Shown here: piece after piece, positions 1-8,928 of the stretch
How positions within the stretch are numbered: the stretch's first letter is position 1
Layout: the number at the start of each line of letters is the position of its first letter
Source of the DNA: Shewanella algicola
GTDB taxonomy: Bacteria; Pseudomonadota; Gammaproteobacteria; Enterobacterales; Shewanellaceae
NCBI RefSeq assembly: GCF_014648035.1
Contig: NZ_BMQI01000002.1
Coordinates: forward strand, 1-64,000
Reading direction: 5' to 3'
DNA length: 64,000 bases
Translations under genes and position numbers: made by a program
The notes under the pieces: model-generated
What the model was told of the DNA's origin: nothing
What the model saw: the letters and a program-made list of their open reading frames with translations, nothing else
The model's database searches: none

Positions 1-418
1 ATTAAAAATCGATAAGCACAACATATAGTGGTTGGTTGTGCTAAGTGGATAGCCCTTACATAAAATCAGTACATACCATATAAAAGTGTCAATGCTGATT
101 TTTTCACATACGAAGCATGTGATGCTTGGGGTTAATATCCCCCCCTTTGTTCGAGGTGAATCAACCGCATCCATGAGCCAATATTTAGCTACACATCAAG
201 TCAATACAGCCAGCAACGAAGACATAGAACCTCAAGTGCAAGCGCGGCTTTGACCGTCCATGACATGGACGTCATGGCCGAGCTTACAAGGATGTACTGG
301 CAGCGTGTCACAGAAGTGTTTGAACTTGAGGTGGTTCAGCCGCATCCATGCGAGCTAGCGAGATTTTATAAAGTTTCTTTAATCAGGCCAGTATAAAATT
401 CTGGCGCAGTAACACTCC
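1..418. other. Non-coding left edge with degenerate repeat material
   Basis: I see no credible gene here. The stretch lies downstream of the leftward gene ending at 419. It holds a pair of direct repeats (see the entry at 152-350), a short near-palindrome around 258-272 (GTCCATGACATGGAC), and an inverted pair ACCTCAAGT (230-238) / ACTTGAGGT (324-332 region). A small stem GCCAG/CTGGC at 387-405 sits just past the stop codon of the leftward gene and could act in transcript ending, but it lacks a clear U-tract in either direction. Confidence 0.5.
152..350. repeat. Imperfect 24-bp direct repeat pair with inverted arms
   Basis: The 24 bases beginning at about 151 and at 327 match at 20 positions, both ending in CCGCATCCATG. 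Between them lie an inverted pair (ACCTCAAGT / ACTTGAGGT) and a near-palindrome centred near 265. The pattern looks like a decayed non-autonomous repeat element of the kind scattered between genes in Shewanella genomes. That identity is inference: no transposase fragment is present and copy number cannot be judged from one window. Confidence 0.4.
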
Positions 419-1996
419 CTACACTATCGGTTGAAACGCGGTTAGCGAGTCGAGCATAGTGGCATTACCTAACCCTTGCATTGGGGCTACCGAGGTAAAT
501 TGGCCTTGTTCTCCGTGTAATGCCATGTAATTAAGCAGTACGGTTTCCACCAACAAATTCACGTTATTGGCCGATGGGGCTGACGCGGTATCGACTGACG
601 CATCAGAGCGCATAAAGCCAATTTGTTGTTTCATCGCCATTTGGTCGTCATTGCCGCCCATTAATTGGGGTTTTCCAGACGGGTTATACACCAAAAAGAA
701 CGAGGCTCCGGTTGAAGAGTTATCACCCGTCCATTCGCCTTTACCACGGCCTTCCATTGAGTCATCAATACGGCCATTACTTGAAACAGAACCATCACTG
801 AACACATACAACATTAACGGCATATTACGGCGCGAAGCATACTCTAAGCAGGCTCCCATACAGCGCCCTGCACGTAAATCGCGTAACTCACCGGTTGCCC
901 GCTCGCCAGTGTGATAATCAAACCCACCCATAGTAACCGTACCCGCACCAGAAAAGCCGTTCACCACTAGCTTCATAATTGATGCAGTTTTTTGAAACTC
1001 TGATTCAGAATCAAACTCGTTAATGCCAAATATGCCACCAGGGCCAACAATATCTGGGTCTAATAATGGATTTAGGGTTGAAGGGTCGCCAAAACGATCC
1101 GCTAAATCAGCGCTTTTAACATAGCCGCAATTGACTAAATCTTTAATCACATCGCCACGGGTCACCTGAGTATTTACCGCCGCCATTTTTTGCGCGCTAA
1201 TGCGTTGAATACTCTCCATAACCGCCACAGCATCGCGTTGCGACAATAAACTAAACAAGTCGCCCACATCCACCAAACCGGTGACATCAGACGGCCTATC
1301 AATTTTGGTTGGTCGCATGCTTAAATCAATAAAACTGGTTGGCGCCATTGAATTGCCGCCCGAGTCAGAATTACGCGAGCCCACCAACGGCATTAACGAG
1401 CCATTCGCGCCCGCCGCCGCAATGGCATACATTGGGTTATGCGGGTTGTTACCGGTGTCGTTGTCTGAGCGATTTGGGATCACAGCACCGTTTATGCGTG
1501 ATGCCGTGTCTGGAGAAACCTTTTCTAAAATACCGCGTAAAAACGCAGAGTCAGAATGAAACGCTAAACCTAAATCGGTATTGATAAAATCAGACATGCC
1601 AACATTAGGATTAGCAATCGATGGCGCCATGTCACCCGGTAAGCCAAGCTTGTTGTATCCGGCCGTTGATAAAAAGTCTTGCTGGCCACCCGCGCCGCCA
1701 ACTAATACATTTGAGCCGGCAATGTTAGCGCCACCAGCCAAATCAAAACTAATAAATGGAATTTTACCCGCACCTTGAACGCTAATGCCGCAAGAGCCCC
1801 TTAATGCTTCAAGATCTGGCGACAATGCCGCATGCGCATTGTTAGGATTAGCAAACATGCTAAACATAGATAATCCCGCAACTGCCGCACCACCTTTGTA
1901 TAAACCCGTTGAAATAAACTCGCGTCGAGTCATGGGTTTACGGTGGTCGGCAAACAACAATGGACTGTCTGGATGAAGATGCTTTGATTTAGTCAT
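419..1996 (-). CDS. Tat-signal exported DUF1501-like protein
   Basis: Function is unknown; the protein is probably periplasmic. The N-terminus carries a twin-arginine type signal (MTRREFISTG near residues 22-31, then a hydrophobic AAVAGLSMFSMF segment and AHA before mature Ala), so folded export by Tat is likely. The C-terminal half has GGFDYHTGE followed by LRDLRAG and LMLYVFSDG. This order resembles DUF1501 proteins (GGWDTH...FSEFGR), which belong to the alkaline-phosphatase/sulfatase-like group, but the match is divergent and I judge it by eye. It is the last gene of a leftward trio with two CxxCH proteins. DUF1501 proteins commonly sit beside cytochrome-like partners in planctomycete-type cassettes, which supports the call. 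No active-site residue can be assigned with confidence. Confidence 0.65.
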   Translation of the reverse strand: MTKSKHLHPDSPLLFADHRKPMTRREFISTGLYKGGAAVAGLSMFSMFANPNNAHAALSPDLEALRGSCGISVQGAGKIPFISFDLAGGANIAGSNVLVGGAGGQQDFLSTAGYNKLGLPGDMAPSIANPNVGMSDFINTDLGLAFHSDSAFLRGILEKVSPDTASRINGAVIPNRSDNDTGNNPHNPMYAIAAAGANGSLMPLVGSRNSDSGGNSMAPTSFIDLSMRPTKIDRPSDVTGLVDVGDLFSLLSQRDAVAVMESIQRISAQKMAAVNTQVTRGDVIKDLVNCGYVKSADLADRFGDPSTLNPLLDPDIVGPGGIFGINEFDSESEFQKTASIMKLVVNGFSGAGTVTMGGFDYHTGERATGELRDLRAGRCMGACLEYASRRNMPLMLYVFSDGSVSSNGRIDDSMEGRGKGEWTGDNSSTGASFFLVYNPSGKPQLMGGNDDQMAMKQQIGFMRSDASVDTASAPSANNVNLLVETVLLNYMALHGEQGQFTSVAPMQGLGNATMLDSLTAFQPIV

Positions 1997-2115
1997 TGTT
2001 GGATCCTTTTTGTCTCTGTTTTACGACAACATTTGCAGTGCTGTTCAGTGGTGCATGCATCAATTGAACAAAGCCCAATTGCGCGGTTGTTAATATATTT
2101 ATCATCTGCGGCCCC

Positions 2116-4554
2116 CTATTGCACTAGCATGACAGCACTGGCCAATACCGCAGCACAGGTTGATTTAGCAATGGTTCGAGTGCGCTCTGCATTACAGGTA
2201 CCACTGCACACCGACAAGCCGGTCACCAAGCTGTCTAATTCTGCATACACATCGCTTTGGCTAGGTTGGTTACTCAATGACAATGGCATTAATTGATTAA
2301 TTAATGGATTGAGCAAGTTACCTCTATCAGCCGCACTTAATGCCACGCTAGGTACCGCAGTAAAATCAACATCAGGGAACCAATTACTGCGTATGCTGTT
2401 ATCTTCAATTGCCGAGTCGCAATAAGCGATCGCTAATTGAGTAATGCCCATTTGCTGCGCTGAAATAAAGGTTTCAATGTTCTCAAGGCTAGGTAATTGA
2501 CGTTTAACCAGCTCATAAGTGGCAAACACCTTGGTTGATTGTTGCGCCACTCCGGTTAGCACACTCATGCTGTGATTAATTTCAGCAAAGTTACGCACAC
2601 CCACTTGAGCAGATTCAGTGGTGGCTGGCACCTCTGCTGGGGTAACAAATACGCCAGGTAGTACCACATTACTGTGCTCGCCTAATTGCTCAAAGGTTAA
2701 GAAAAACTCATCCTGACTCGCGCCTTTTTCAAGCGCGATAATGGTGCCAAGTGCCGAGATAGAAAACGGCTCTGCAAGTACCTGGCCAGCCGATACCGAC
2801 AAGTCGAGATTAACGTACGACTGACCTTGTGCGCTTTCTTTACCATTAATACCAATACGTAAGCCTTTTACCTCAAAACTGTCGCTCACTAGCGTGCCGT
2901 CTATATTCACAATCGCAGCATTACTGAATAAATAACTGTAATTATCAAATTGGCTTACCTCAAACATCACATAAGTATTAGGTAAATCGATGAGATGGCT
3001 GATTGAGAACAATAAAAAGAACTTTTCACCAACGCCCACTTCATAATTTTGTTGCACTTGCTCAGGAGCTAAAACCCTGTTGTAAAGCGCAAGTAAGCGA
3101 ACATCGCCCTGCCATACATGTTGATTAGACGCTTCACGGCCTAAAATTAGCGCAAAGCTGTCATCCCAATTTGCTAATGGAGCAATATCTTCATCAACCG
3201 CATCAATCAGCTGACCGTTCACATAAATACTGCGACCGTTAGTGGCGTTGTAGGTCATCACTACGTGTTGCAACGTCGCTTGCAGCACTTCGTCGGCATC
3301 GGGGGTGCTCAATGCAGGCTCACCATTACTACTTGATGCTTCAGTTCTGAGCATAAAGTCATAATTATATTGGGTTTGCCCAAGGGTAAAGTTACGCGCG
3401 TCATCACCGGCTGAATAAGTGACGATGCGGGCAGGCCCTTCTTGAGTCACATTATTGGGGGTGACCCAGGCTTCAATCGAAAACTCGCCCGTTGCGGTAA
3501 TTAAATCGTACAATTTTTTACTATTGGCTGTGCTAGCCTGCGCTTTACCATTGGTAAATGACAATCCCCAGCCGCCTAACCAATCGACATCACCACTAAG
3601 GGTTAAGTTTGCCGCAGGAGAAATACCCGAGGTGTCATAGGCAATGGTGCCCTCACCGGTTTTGAATTGGTACAGCGCAATCACGTCAGTTTCAAAACGG
3701 CCACCGCTTGATGCGGTAATACCATCCGTTAACCGCAACGATTTAGACACCACCATATCCGCTGATATCTCATCGAGTTCAATGCCGTCACTTAACGCAG
3801 TAATCGCATCACGCATTTCAATACTGTCGTCTAAACAGTTATTCCAACAGTTATGAAACTCCGAGCCTAAGCGCACCACTAATCGTGATTGTGCTGGGTT
3901 ATCTAAATTCATCACCCCTTTTGCGGCTTCATACGCTTGTTCAATATCGTTACTGGCAAAAAAGGGCGATTGTGCTGCTTGAGCCGCCTCGTTATGGCAA
4001 GAGACACAATGTTGATACACAACCGGATAAACATGCTGACTAAATAAACTGCTGTCATCTGGGTAGTTTTTGCTTGAACCTGGATCTCGAATCACGGGGA
4101 CTGTTAGCTCAATCGTATTGGCTGTGCTCACTCGGTCATCAGCCCATAACTTAATCCACTGAGTCATGGTTTCGCCGCAAGCTGAATCACTGGCCAACCA
4201 ACAATTGTGCCCACCAGCCACTTTGCTCACTAAACGCGAAGCATTAGGCTCGGTTAAATCAACTAAGGGGTTAGTGGCGGCATAAGCGTCGTTAACATCA
4301 TTACGGCTGGCAAAATAAGGGGCTTGGTTACCTTCGGTATGACATGCACCGCACTTATCCTGAGTCGACATGTTGTCCCACAACGACGTTTTGTATTTTT
4401 GAATATCCGCGGTTGCCGCTGCTGGGCCTGTATATACGTTAGAGGTTGGCGTTTGCTGGGCGGGTGGATTTTCTTCAACATCACCACCGCCACATGCACT
4501 TAGGCCAAATAATAATGAGACAATAACAAGGCGTTTAATCATTAAAAATTTCAT
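2116..4554 (-). CDS. LamG-domain lipoprotein with two c-type haem motifs
   Basis: An exported lipoprotein of about 812 residues. The start at 4554 is chosen because GGAG lies 7 bases upstream and the gene then follows the previous stop by 2 bases; an earlier in-frame ATG at 4572 would overlap it. The signal ends in the lipobox LSAC (Cys21). Haem-binding motifs CGACH (68-72) and CVSCH (183-187) each open a module of about 110 residues with the shared pattern F-AS-ND...AY...P..SRLV...HNCW, so the N-terminus is an internal duplication. Residues about 310-510 look like a concanavalin/LamG fold (FSIEAWVTP, HVVMTYN, SIYVNGQLI). The C-terminal 300 residues are not recognised. It probably shuttles electrons or senses a ligand at the envelope together with its two neighbours; the substrate is unknown. 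Confidence 0.7.
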   Translation of the reverse strand: MKFLMIKRLVIVSLLFGLSACGGGDVEENPPAQQTPTSNVYTGPAAATADIQKYKTSLWDNMSTQDKCGACHTEGNQAPYFASRNDVNDAYAATNPLVDLTEPNASRLVSKVAGGHNCWLASDSACGETMTQWIKLWADDRVSTANTIELTVPVIRDPGSSKNYPDDSSLFSQHVYPVVYQHCVSCHNEAAQAAQSPFFASNDIEQAYEAAKGVMNLDNPAQSRLVVRLGSEFHNCWNNCLDDSIEMRDAITALSDGIELDEISADMVVSKSLRLTDGITASSGGRFETDVIALYQFKTGEGTIAYDTSGISPAANLTLSGDVDWLGGWGLSFTNGKAQASTANSKKLYDLITATGEFSIEAWVTPNNVTQEGPARIVTYSAGDDARNFTLGQTQYNYDFMLRTEASSSNGEPALSTPDADEVLQATLQHVVMTYNATNGRSIYVNGQLIDAVDEDIAPLANWDDSFALILGREASNQHVWQGDVRLLALYNRVLAPEQVQQNYEVGVGEKFFLLFSISHLIDLPNTYVMFEVSQFDNYSYLFSNAAIVNIDGTLVSDSFEVKGLRIGINGKESAQGQSYVNLDLSVSAGQVLAEPFSISALGTIIALEKGASQDEFFLTFEQLGEHSNVVLPGVFVTPAEVPATTESAQVGVRNFAEINHSMSVLTGVAQQSTKVFATYELVKRQLPSLENIETFISAQQMGITQLAIAYCDSAIEDNSIRSNWFPDVDFTAVPSVALSAADRGNLLNPLINQLMPLSLSNQPSQSDVYAELDSLVTGLSVCSGTCNAERTRTIAKSTCAAVLASAVMLVQ

Positions 4555-4556
4555 GC

Positions 4557-5825
4557 CTATTCTCCCATACAATAGTTGCCAACTTCAGCGAACACTCGCT
4601 TAAGTTGATAAGCATTCTGCTTAAAAGAGGCTGTTGTTGCGCTAATTTGCGCAATATCAGCTTGGCTTTCTGCATCACGCAAACACACTGACTTAAATAC
4701 TTTTTTCACCTGGCATTGTGCAAAGGCATTGCTGTTAGCCAGCTCTTGTCCAAACGATTTAGCACCGCTACCTTGGCCGGGTAAGTCGCTGTCCCAGCCT
4801 AATTTTTGATTGGGCCCTTGGCGCCAATAATTTTGCCAATCATCGTTTGGCGTCACAAACCCATAAGGGAAACTGGTCGAGTTAATATGGTATTTAGCTT
4901 GAACGCGAGTGCCCGTGTCGGGATCGGTCTGACCGCTGGTGTTATAGGCAATTGCGCCGCTTTCACCGGTAGGGTCCTGCTCGGGGTTAAACTCATAATT
5001 ATAGTAAGCAAATGCTTGTGCTAATGGATCCATACCACTGTGACAGCTTGAGCAGTTATTAATAAATAAACGGCTGTCGCCACCAGGGCTTCGGCTAACA
5101 TCTTGGCGAATACGGTCAGTTGAACGAGTGTTGTCTTTAAGCGGTTCTAAATCGGTACATAAATGGTTCATTAAGGTAAAGCGGAACATGGCGCGGTTAG
5201 TGCCTAAATAAAAGAACTCTTTGGCCGCGGCGCGGCTGGTGAGCACCCCAGCGGTGGCAGATGAAGGCAAACCGTTTAGACTTGATTGTGTGGTGCGCTC
5301 AAGCCCCTCTTTTAAATCAATAAATTGGTCTTCTAATGCTTGGTAGTGCGCATTATCATTGCGGTTATAAGCGGGTAAATTTAAACTGTTTTTACCGACA
5401 TACACCATATCAGCCTGCAAGATTTCTCTAAAATCGACATCATCTCTAACAGCCCCAATCACTGTGGCAGAATAATCATTTAATGGCGCAAAAATATCTT
5501 GTTCGATATTGGTCCACGGCGTAGCAAATAGTTTCAGTGTGGTGGAGTAAAACGCAGGGGTTTCCATCGCCAAATAAGCGGCTTCAATTGGCTTACCGTC
5601 ATCGAGTAGTGTCGCCATGCTTTGCAAGGTTGTTTCTGACGCGGCAACACCGGCGATACGGTCATGCAATTGTTTAGCTTGCTCTAAACTACCTGCAACT
5701 ACATTGGCAGAAAGTAGGCTTAATGCCCCAAGTGCCGATAGATTGATAAAATGCTTAACCTGCATGGTTTTTCCCAAATAAGATAATAAGCGCTGGCTTG
5801 TTACCGTACGAAGTCGAACCTTCAT
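4557..5825 (-). CDS. DUF1588-like exported mono-haem protein
   Basis: First gene of the leftward trio. The start at 5825 has a strong ribosome site (AAGGAG, 5 bases upstream); an alternative ATG at 5765 would give a tidier signal peptide (MQVKHFINLSALGALSLLS...) but a weaker site. Residues about 190-290 match the planctomycete-type DUF1588 pattern: AGVLTSRA, GTNRAMFRFTLMNHLC, then the haem motif CSSCH (258-262) directly followed by SGMDPLAQAF, as in CxxCHxxxDPxGFA. The remainder is an alpha-rich region with no family I can name. In other bacteria DUF1588/DUF1585 proteins pair with DUF1501- or DUF1552-like exported proteins, which fits the neighbour at 419. The role is probably periplasmic redox chemistry, substrate unknown. 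Confidence 0.65.
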   Translation of the reverse strand: MKVRLRTVTSQRLLSYLGKTMQVKHFINLSALGALSLLSANVVAGSLEQAKQLHDRIAGVAASETTLQSMATLLDDGKPIEAAYLAMETPAFYSTTLKLFATPWTNIEQDIFAPLNDYSATVIGAVRDDVDFREILQADMVYVGKNSLNLPAYNRNDNAHYQALEDQFIDLKEGLERTTQSSLNGLPSSATAGVLTSRAAAKEFFYLGTNRAMFRFTLMNHLCTDLEPLKDNTRSTDRIRQDVSRSPGGDSRLFINNCSSCHSGMDPLAQAFAYYNYEFNPEQDPTGESGAIAYNTSGQTDPDTGTRVQAKYHINSTSFPYGFVTPNDDWQNYWRQGPNQKLGWDSDLPGQGSGAKSFGQELANSNAFAQCQVKKVFKSVCLRDAESQADIAQISATTASFKQNAYQLKRVFAEVGNYCMGE

Positions 5826-6215
5826 ACTGTCTCCTTTTTCACACTGACGTTTAAGCCATAAACTTGCTCTGATGTAGATAAATGCTCACTTTTTATTCAC
5901 CAGATGATTATTTAATCGATGTTATTGATTACACTCATCATGGCTGTTTTTTGAGCGATTACTGTCGAGAATGTTGCTGATTAAATCATTCAATGAGCCA
6001 CATTAAAAGTTTTTATTTTGTTAATTTTTTTGACACTGCCAGCCAATTGATTGACGTCAAAAAAGTGCCTTGAACCGTCAAAAAAAAGTATTAAAACTAT
6101 TTGCACAAAAGTCTTGAAACACTGAGCCTACAAGGCAATAATGTCAAGTGCAATCAGGTTTCACTAAGATATTTACAGCAGTCATTACAATAATAATAAC
6201 CGTAAAGGAAAACAA
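5826..6215. other. Divergent intergenic region (presumed promoters)
   Basis: 390 AT-rich bases separate the leftward trio from the rightward gene at 6216, so promoters for both must lie here. Visible elements are a perfect palindrome TTGACGTCAA at 6051-6060, a partial second copy (CCGTCAAAAAA) at about 6077, and the 11-mer TAATCGATGTT at 5913-5923, which also occurs in the palindrome upstream of the rimB-like gene at 44475. No -35/-10 pair was convincing enough to place. No gene is seen. Confidence 0.5.
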
Positions 6216-8873
6216 ATGAGGCCGACTTGGGGCTATAACATAATCGTGCTAACAGTAACTACATTGTTAATGGGATGTAACACTGAAACGGCGATAAAAG
6301 ATGAACAGCCTGACCCCGTTCTTGTTGAATACCCGGTGGCTTATATCGAGCGAAACTTAACCGCTGTCGATCAATCACCCGCACAATTTGATAGCCTCAA
6401 CCCAGCTTATTTTAATCCTGGTGCGCAACTATTAATTAAACGAAATGCCTTTGCCGACTCTCCTGCCACTAACTTAACAACCAGCTTATTTGGTGAAAAT
6501 CAGCTTATTGATATTCGCGATCTTTCAATTTCTGACGACGGCCAACAAATGCTGATGGCGATCCGCGCTCCAGAAATTGACGATGCAGACGATGATGAGC
6601 AGCCTAAATGGAATATTTGGCGTTATCGCGTTGCCGATGAAACCCTAGAACGCGTAATAACTAGCGATGTGACCGCAGAACAAGCCGATGACTTAATGCC
6701 AAGCTTTTTACCTGATGGCAGAATTATTTTTGCCTCTACTCGCCAGCGTTTATCGCGCGCCATTTTACTCGACGAAGGTAAACCGCAATACACGGCATTA
6801 GATGAAAGCCGCGACAATGAAACCTTCAACATCCACGTAATGGACCCAGACGGCAGCGCCATTACACAGCTTAGCTTCAATTTAAGCCACGACTTTTATC
6901 CACTGGTACTGCAAAGCGGTAAAATCTTATACAGCCGTTGGGACCGAATGGGCGCTAATCATGGGGTTAATTTATACCGCATGAACCCTGATGGTAGCGA
7001 TAATGAGCTGGTTTTTGGCTGGCATTCGCACCAACTGAGTTTAGATGAACAAAACGAATCGATTGATTTTATCAAGCCGCAACAGTTACCCAGTGGTGAG
7101 ATTTTAATGTTGTTAACCTCACAAGATGACAGCGTAATTCAAAAACGCCCCGTGCTGATTAATATTGATGACTATATTGATGCTGAGCAAGCCACAGCGA
7201 CATCGGGTGCCGAGGGCAGTGCCATTACTGACGCTGAACTATCTGATTTTAGCTTTTCATTTTCAACGGAACTGTCTCAAACCGGCCGTTTGAACCACTT
7301 ATTCCCCCTACCCGACACTAGCCAACGTTACTTAATGAGTTGGGATTTATGCCGAGTGGTGGTCAACGATGCTATTCGTGCTTGCGGCCAGTTAACCGCT
7401 GAGCAACTGGCTGATGAAAACCTGATCCAAGCCGACCCGTTATACGAATTATGGCTACTTGATAACGCCGAAAACACCCAACAGTTAGTTGCTACAACGG
7501 CTCAAGGAACCGTGTTAACTGAGTCAGTGGTATTGCAACCAAGCTCGCAGCCTAAAAGCTTTATTGCCGATAAAGTGGTCGGTAATGAACTCGATTCGCA
7601 GCTTAGCCAAGAGTTAGCTGGTTCAATCCACATTCGCAGCGTGTATGATTTTGACGGTATCGACACCACCGCCAATGCCGGTGGAATAAGTCAATTAAGT
7701 GATCCATCACAAACGCCTGCAGCTAATTTACCTGCGCGTTTTTTACGTATTGTTCGCGGCGTGCCAATGCCGCCTGATGAGGTGCGCGACATTGCAAACA
7801 CCGATTTTGGCCGCAGCAACAACCAACTCATGCGCGAGATTATTGGTTATAGCCCTATTCAACCCGATGGCTCGGTGAAAATTAAAGTACCAGCCAATGT
7901 GCCGTTAGCCATTAGCGTGTTAAATGCAGACGGCCAACGTATTGGTGGTCGCCATCGTCAATGGATAACATTAATCCCAGGTGAAACCTTAGAATGTATC
8001 GGCTGCCATACCGCCAATAGCCAATTAGCTCATGGCCGGTTAGACGCACAAGCAGACAGCATTAACCCTGGCGCGACCGGCGGCTTTGCTTACCCTAATG
8101 CCAGCAGCAACATCATTCCAGAGCAAGGGCAAACGATGGCCGAAGCTGATGAAATGGTCAATGGCCTTGCCGAGTTAACAGCCAGCCTGTCTTATCAAGA
8201 CATTTGGACTAACCCGGTATTGTCAGACGTTAATCCAAGCATTAATTACAACTACAGCAATTTAGCCACGCCAGTCCCAACGGGCAGCGAATGCTTTGAT
8301 AACTGGACTGCGTACTGCCGCATACAAATCAATTATGTCGAGCACATTCAACCCCTGTGGGATCTTGCAAGGCCTGTTGTCGACACAGCAACTCAAATGG
8401 TCGTTGCCGACAATACCTGTACAAGTTGCCACAATATTGTCGATGCCGACGGCGCAGCCCAGGTGCCAGCAGGGCAATTGTCATTAGTCAGTTCAGCGTC
8501 TAGCGACGAGCCAGCCCATTTAACCTCATACCGCGAACTGCTGTTTAACGATGTAGAGCAAGAAGAAGTGGATGGCATTTTAATCGACAGGTTAATTGAA
8601 GTGCTCGATGCTGACGGCAACGTGGTGTATCAAGTTGACAGTAATGGAGAGCTTATTCTCGACGCAGATGGTAACCCTATTCCAGTGTTAACCACGGTTA
8701 ATGTACCCGCCATTTTGTCGACTAACGGGGCCAGTGCAAGCCGCTCATTTTTTGAGGTGATGAACAACACCACGCATCAAACTATGTTGTCGGCAGATGA
8801 ACTCAAATTGCTCAACGAATGGCTAGACATTGGCGCGCAATATTACAACACGCCATTTTACTCACAGGACTAA
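6216..8873 (+). CDS. HzsA-like di-haem beta-propeller lipoprotein
   Basis: A large lipoprotein (lipobox LMGC, Cys21). Residues about 100-420 contain propeller-type repeats of the PD40/TolB kind (DGRIIFASTR, IHVMDPDGS...TQLSFN, GKILYSRWDR, LYRMNPDGSDN). This is followed by a region reading LRIVRGVPMPPDEV...YSPIQPDGSVKIKVPANVP, a pattern found in hydrazine-synthase-alpha-like proteins. Two c-type haem motifs are present: CIGCH (594-598) and CTSCH (735-739). The ribosome site is AAGGA before ATG at 6216. Real hydrazine synthase is an anammox enzyme, so the likeness is to the fold only; here I infer a periplasmic or surface haem protein acting with the oppositely oriented trio. A perfect hairpin follows the gene at 8883-8905. 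Confidence 0.7.
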   Translation: MRPTWGYNIIVLTVTTLLMGCNTETAIKDEQPDPVLVEYPVAYIERNLTAVDQSPAQFDSLNPAYFNPGAQLLIKRNAFADSPATNLTTSLFGENQLIDIRDLSISDDGQQMLMAIRAPEIDDADDDEQPKWNIWRYRVADETLERVITSDVTAEQADDLMPSFLPDGRIIFASTRQRLSRAILLDEGKPQYTALDESRDNETFNIHVMDPDGSAITQLSFNLSHDFYPLVLQSGKILYSRWDRMGANHGVNLYRMNPDGSDNELVFGWHSHQLSLDEQNESIDFIKPQQLPSGEILMLLTSQDDSVIQKRPVLINIDDYIDAEQATATSGAEGSAITDAELSDFSFSFSTELSQTGRLNHLFPLPDTSQRYLMSWDLCRVVVNDAIRACGQLTAEQLADENLIQADPLYELWLLDNAENTQQLVATTAQGTVLTESVVLQPSSQPKSFIADKVVGNELDSQLSQELAGSIHIRSVYDFDGIDTTANAGGISQLSDPSQTPAANLPARFLRIVRGVPMPPDEVRDIANTDFGRSNNQLMREIIGYSPIQPDGSVKIKVPANVPLAISVLNADGQRIGGRHRQWITLIPGETLECIGCHTANSQLAHGRLDAQADSINPGATGGFAYPNASSNIIPEQGQTMAEADEMVNGLAELTASLSYQDIWTNPVLSDVNPSINYNYSNLATPVPTGSECFDNWTAYCRIQINYVEHIQPLWDLARPVVDTATQMVVADNTCTSCHNIVDADGAAQVPAGQLSLVSSASSDEPAHLTSYRELLFNDVEQEEVDGILIDRLIEVLDADGNVVYQVDSNGELILDADGNPIPVLTTVNVPAILSTNGASASRSFFEVMNNTTHQTMLSADELKLLNEWLDIGAQYYNTPFYSQD

Positions 8874-8882
8874 CAAAGCACA

Positions 8883-8905
8883 GCGCCAACCATCCCCGTT
8901 GGCGC
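8883..8905 (+). other. Intergenic hairpin, possible attenuator
   Basis: A perfect 8-bp stem GCGCCAAC / GTTGGCGC with a 7-base loop lies between the haem lipoprotein stop (8873) and the next start (8929). It is not followed by a T-tract, so it is more likely a partial terminator or an mRNA processing or stability element than a full terminator. It marks the boundary between the haem gene and the envelope-machine genes. Confidence 0.5.
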
Positions 8906-8928
8906 AATAGACTTTGCGATAAGGAATT

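Noticed and set aside
387..405. Terminator for the gene ending at 419
   Set aside because: Only a 5-bp stem with a 9-base loop and no U-tract; kept as a note in the left-edge entry.
6051..6060. TTGACGTCAA palindrome as a defined operator
   Set aside because: A single 10-base palindrome in AT-rich DNA; no second full copy and no known regulator to match.
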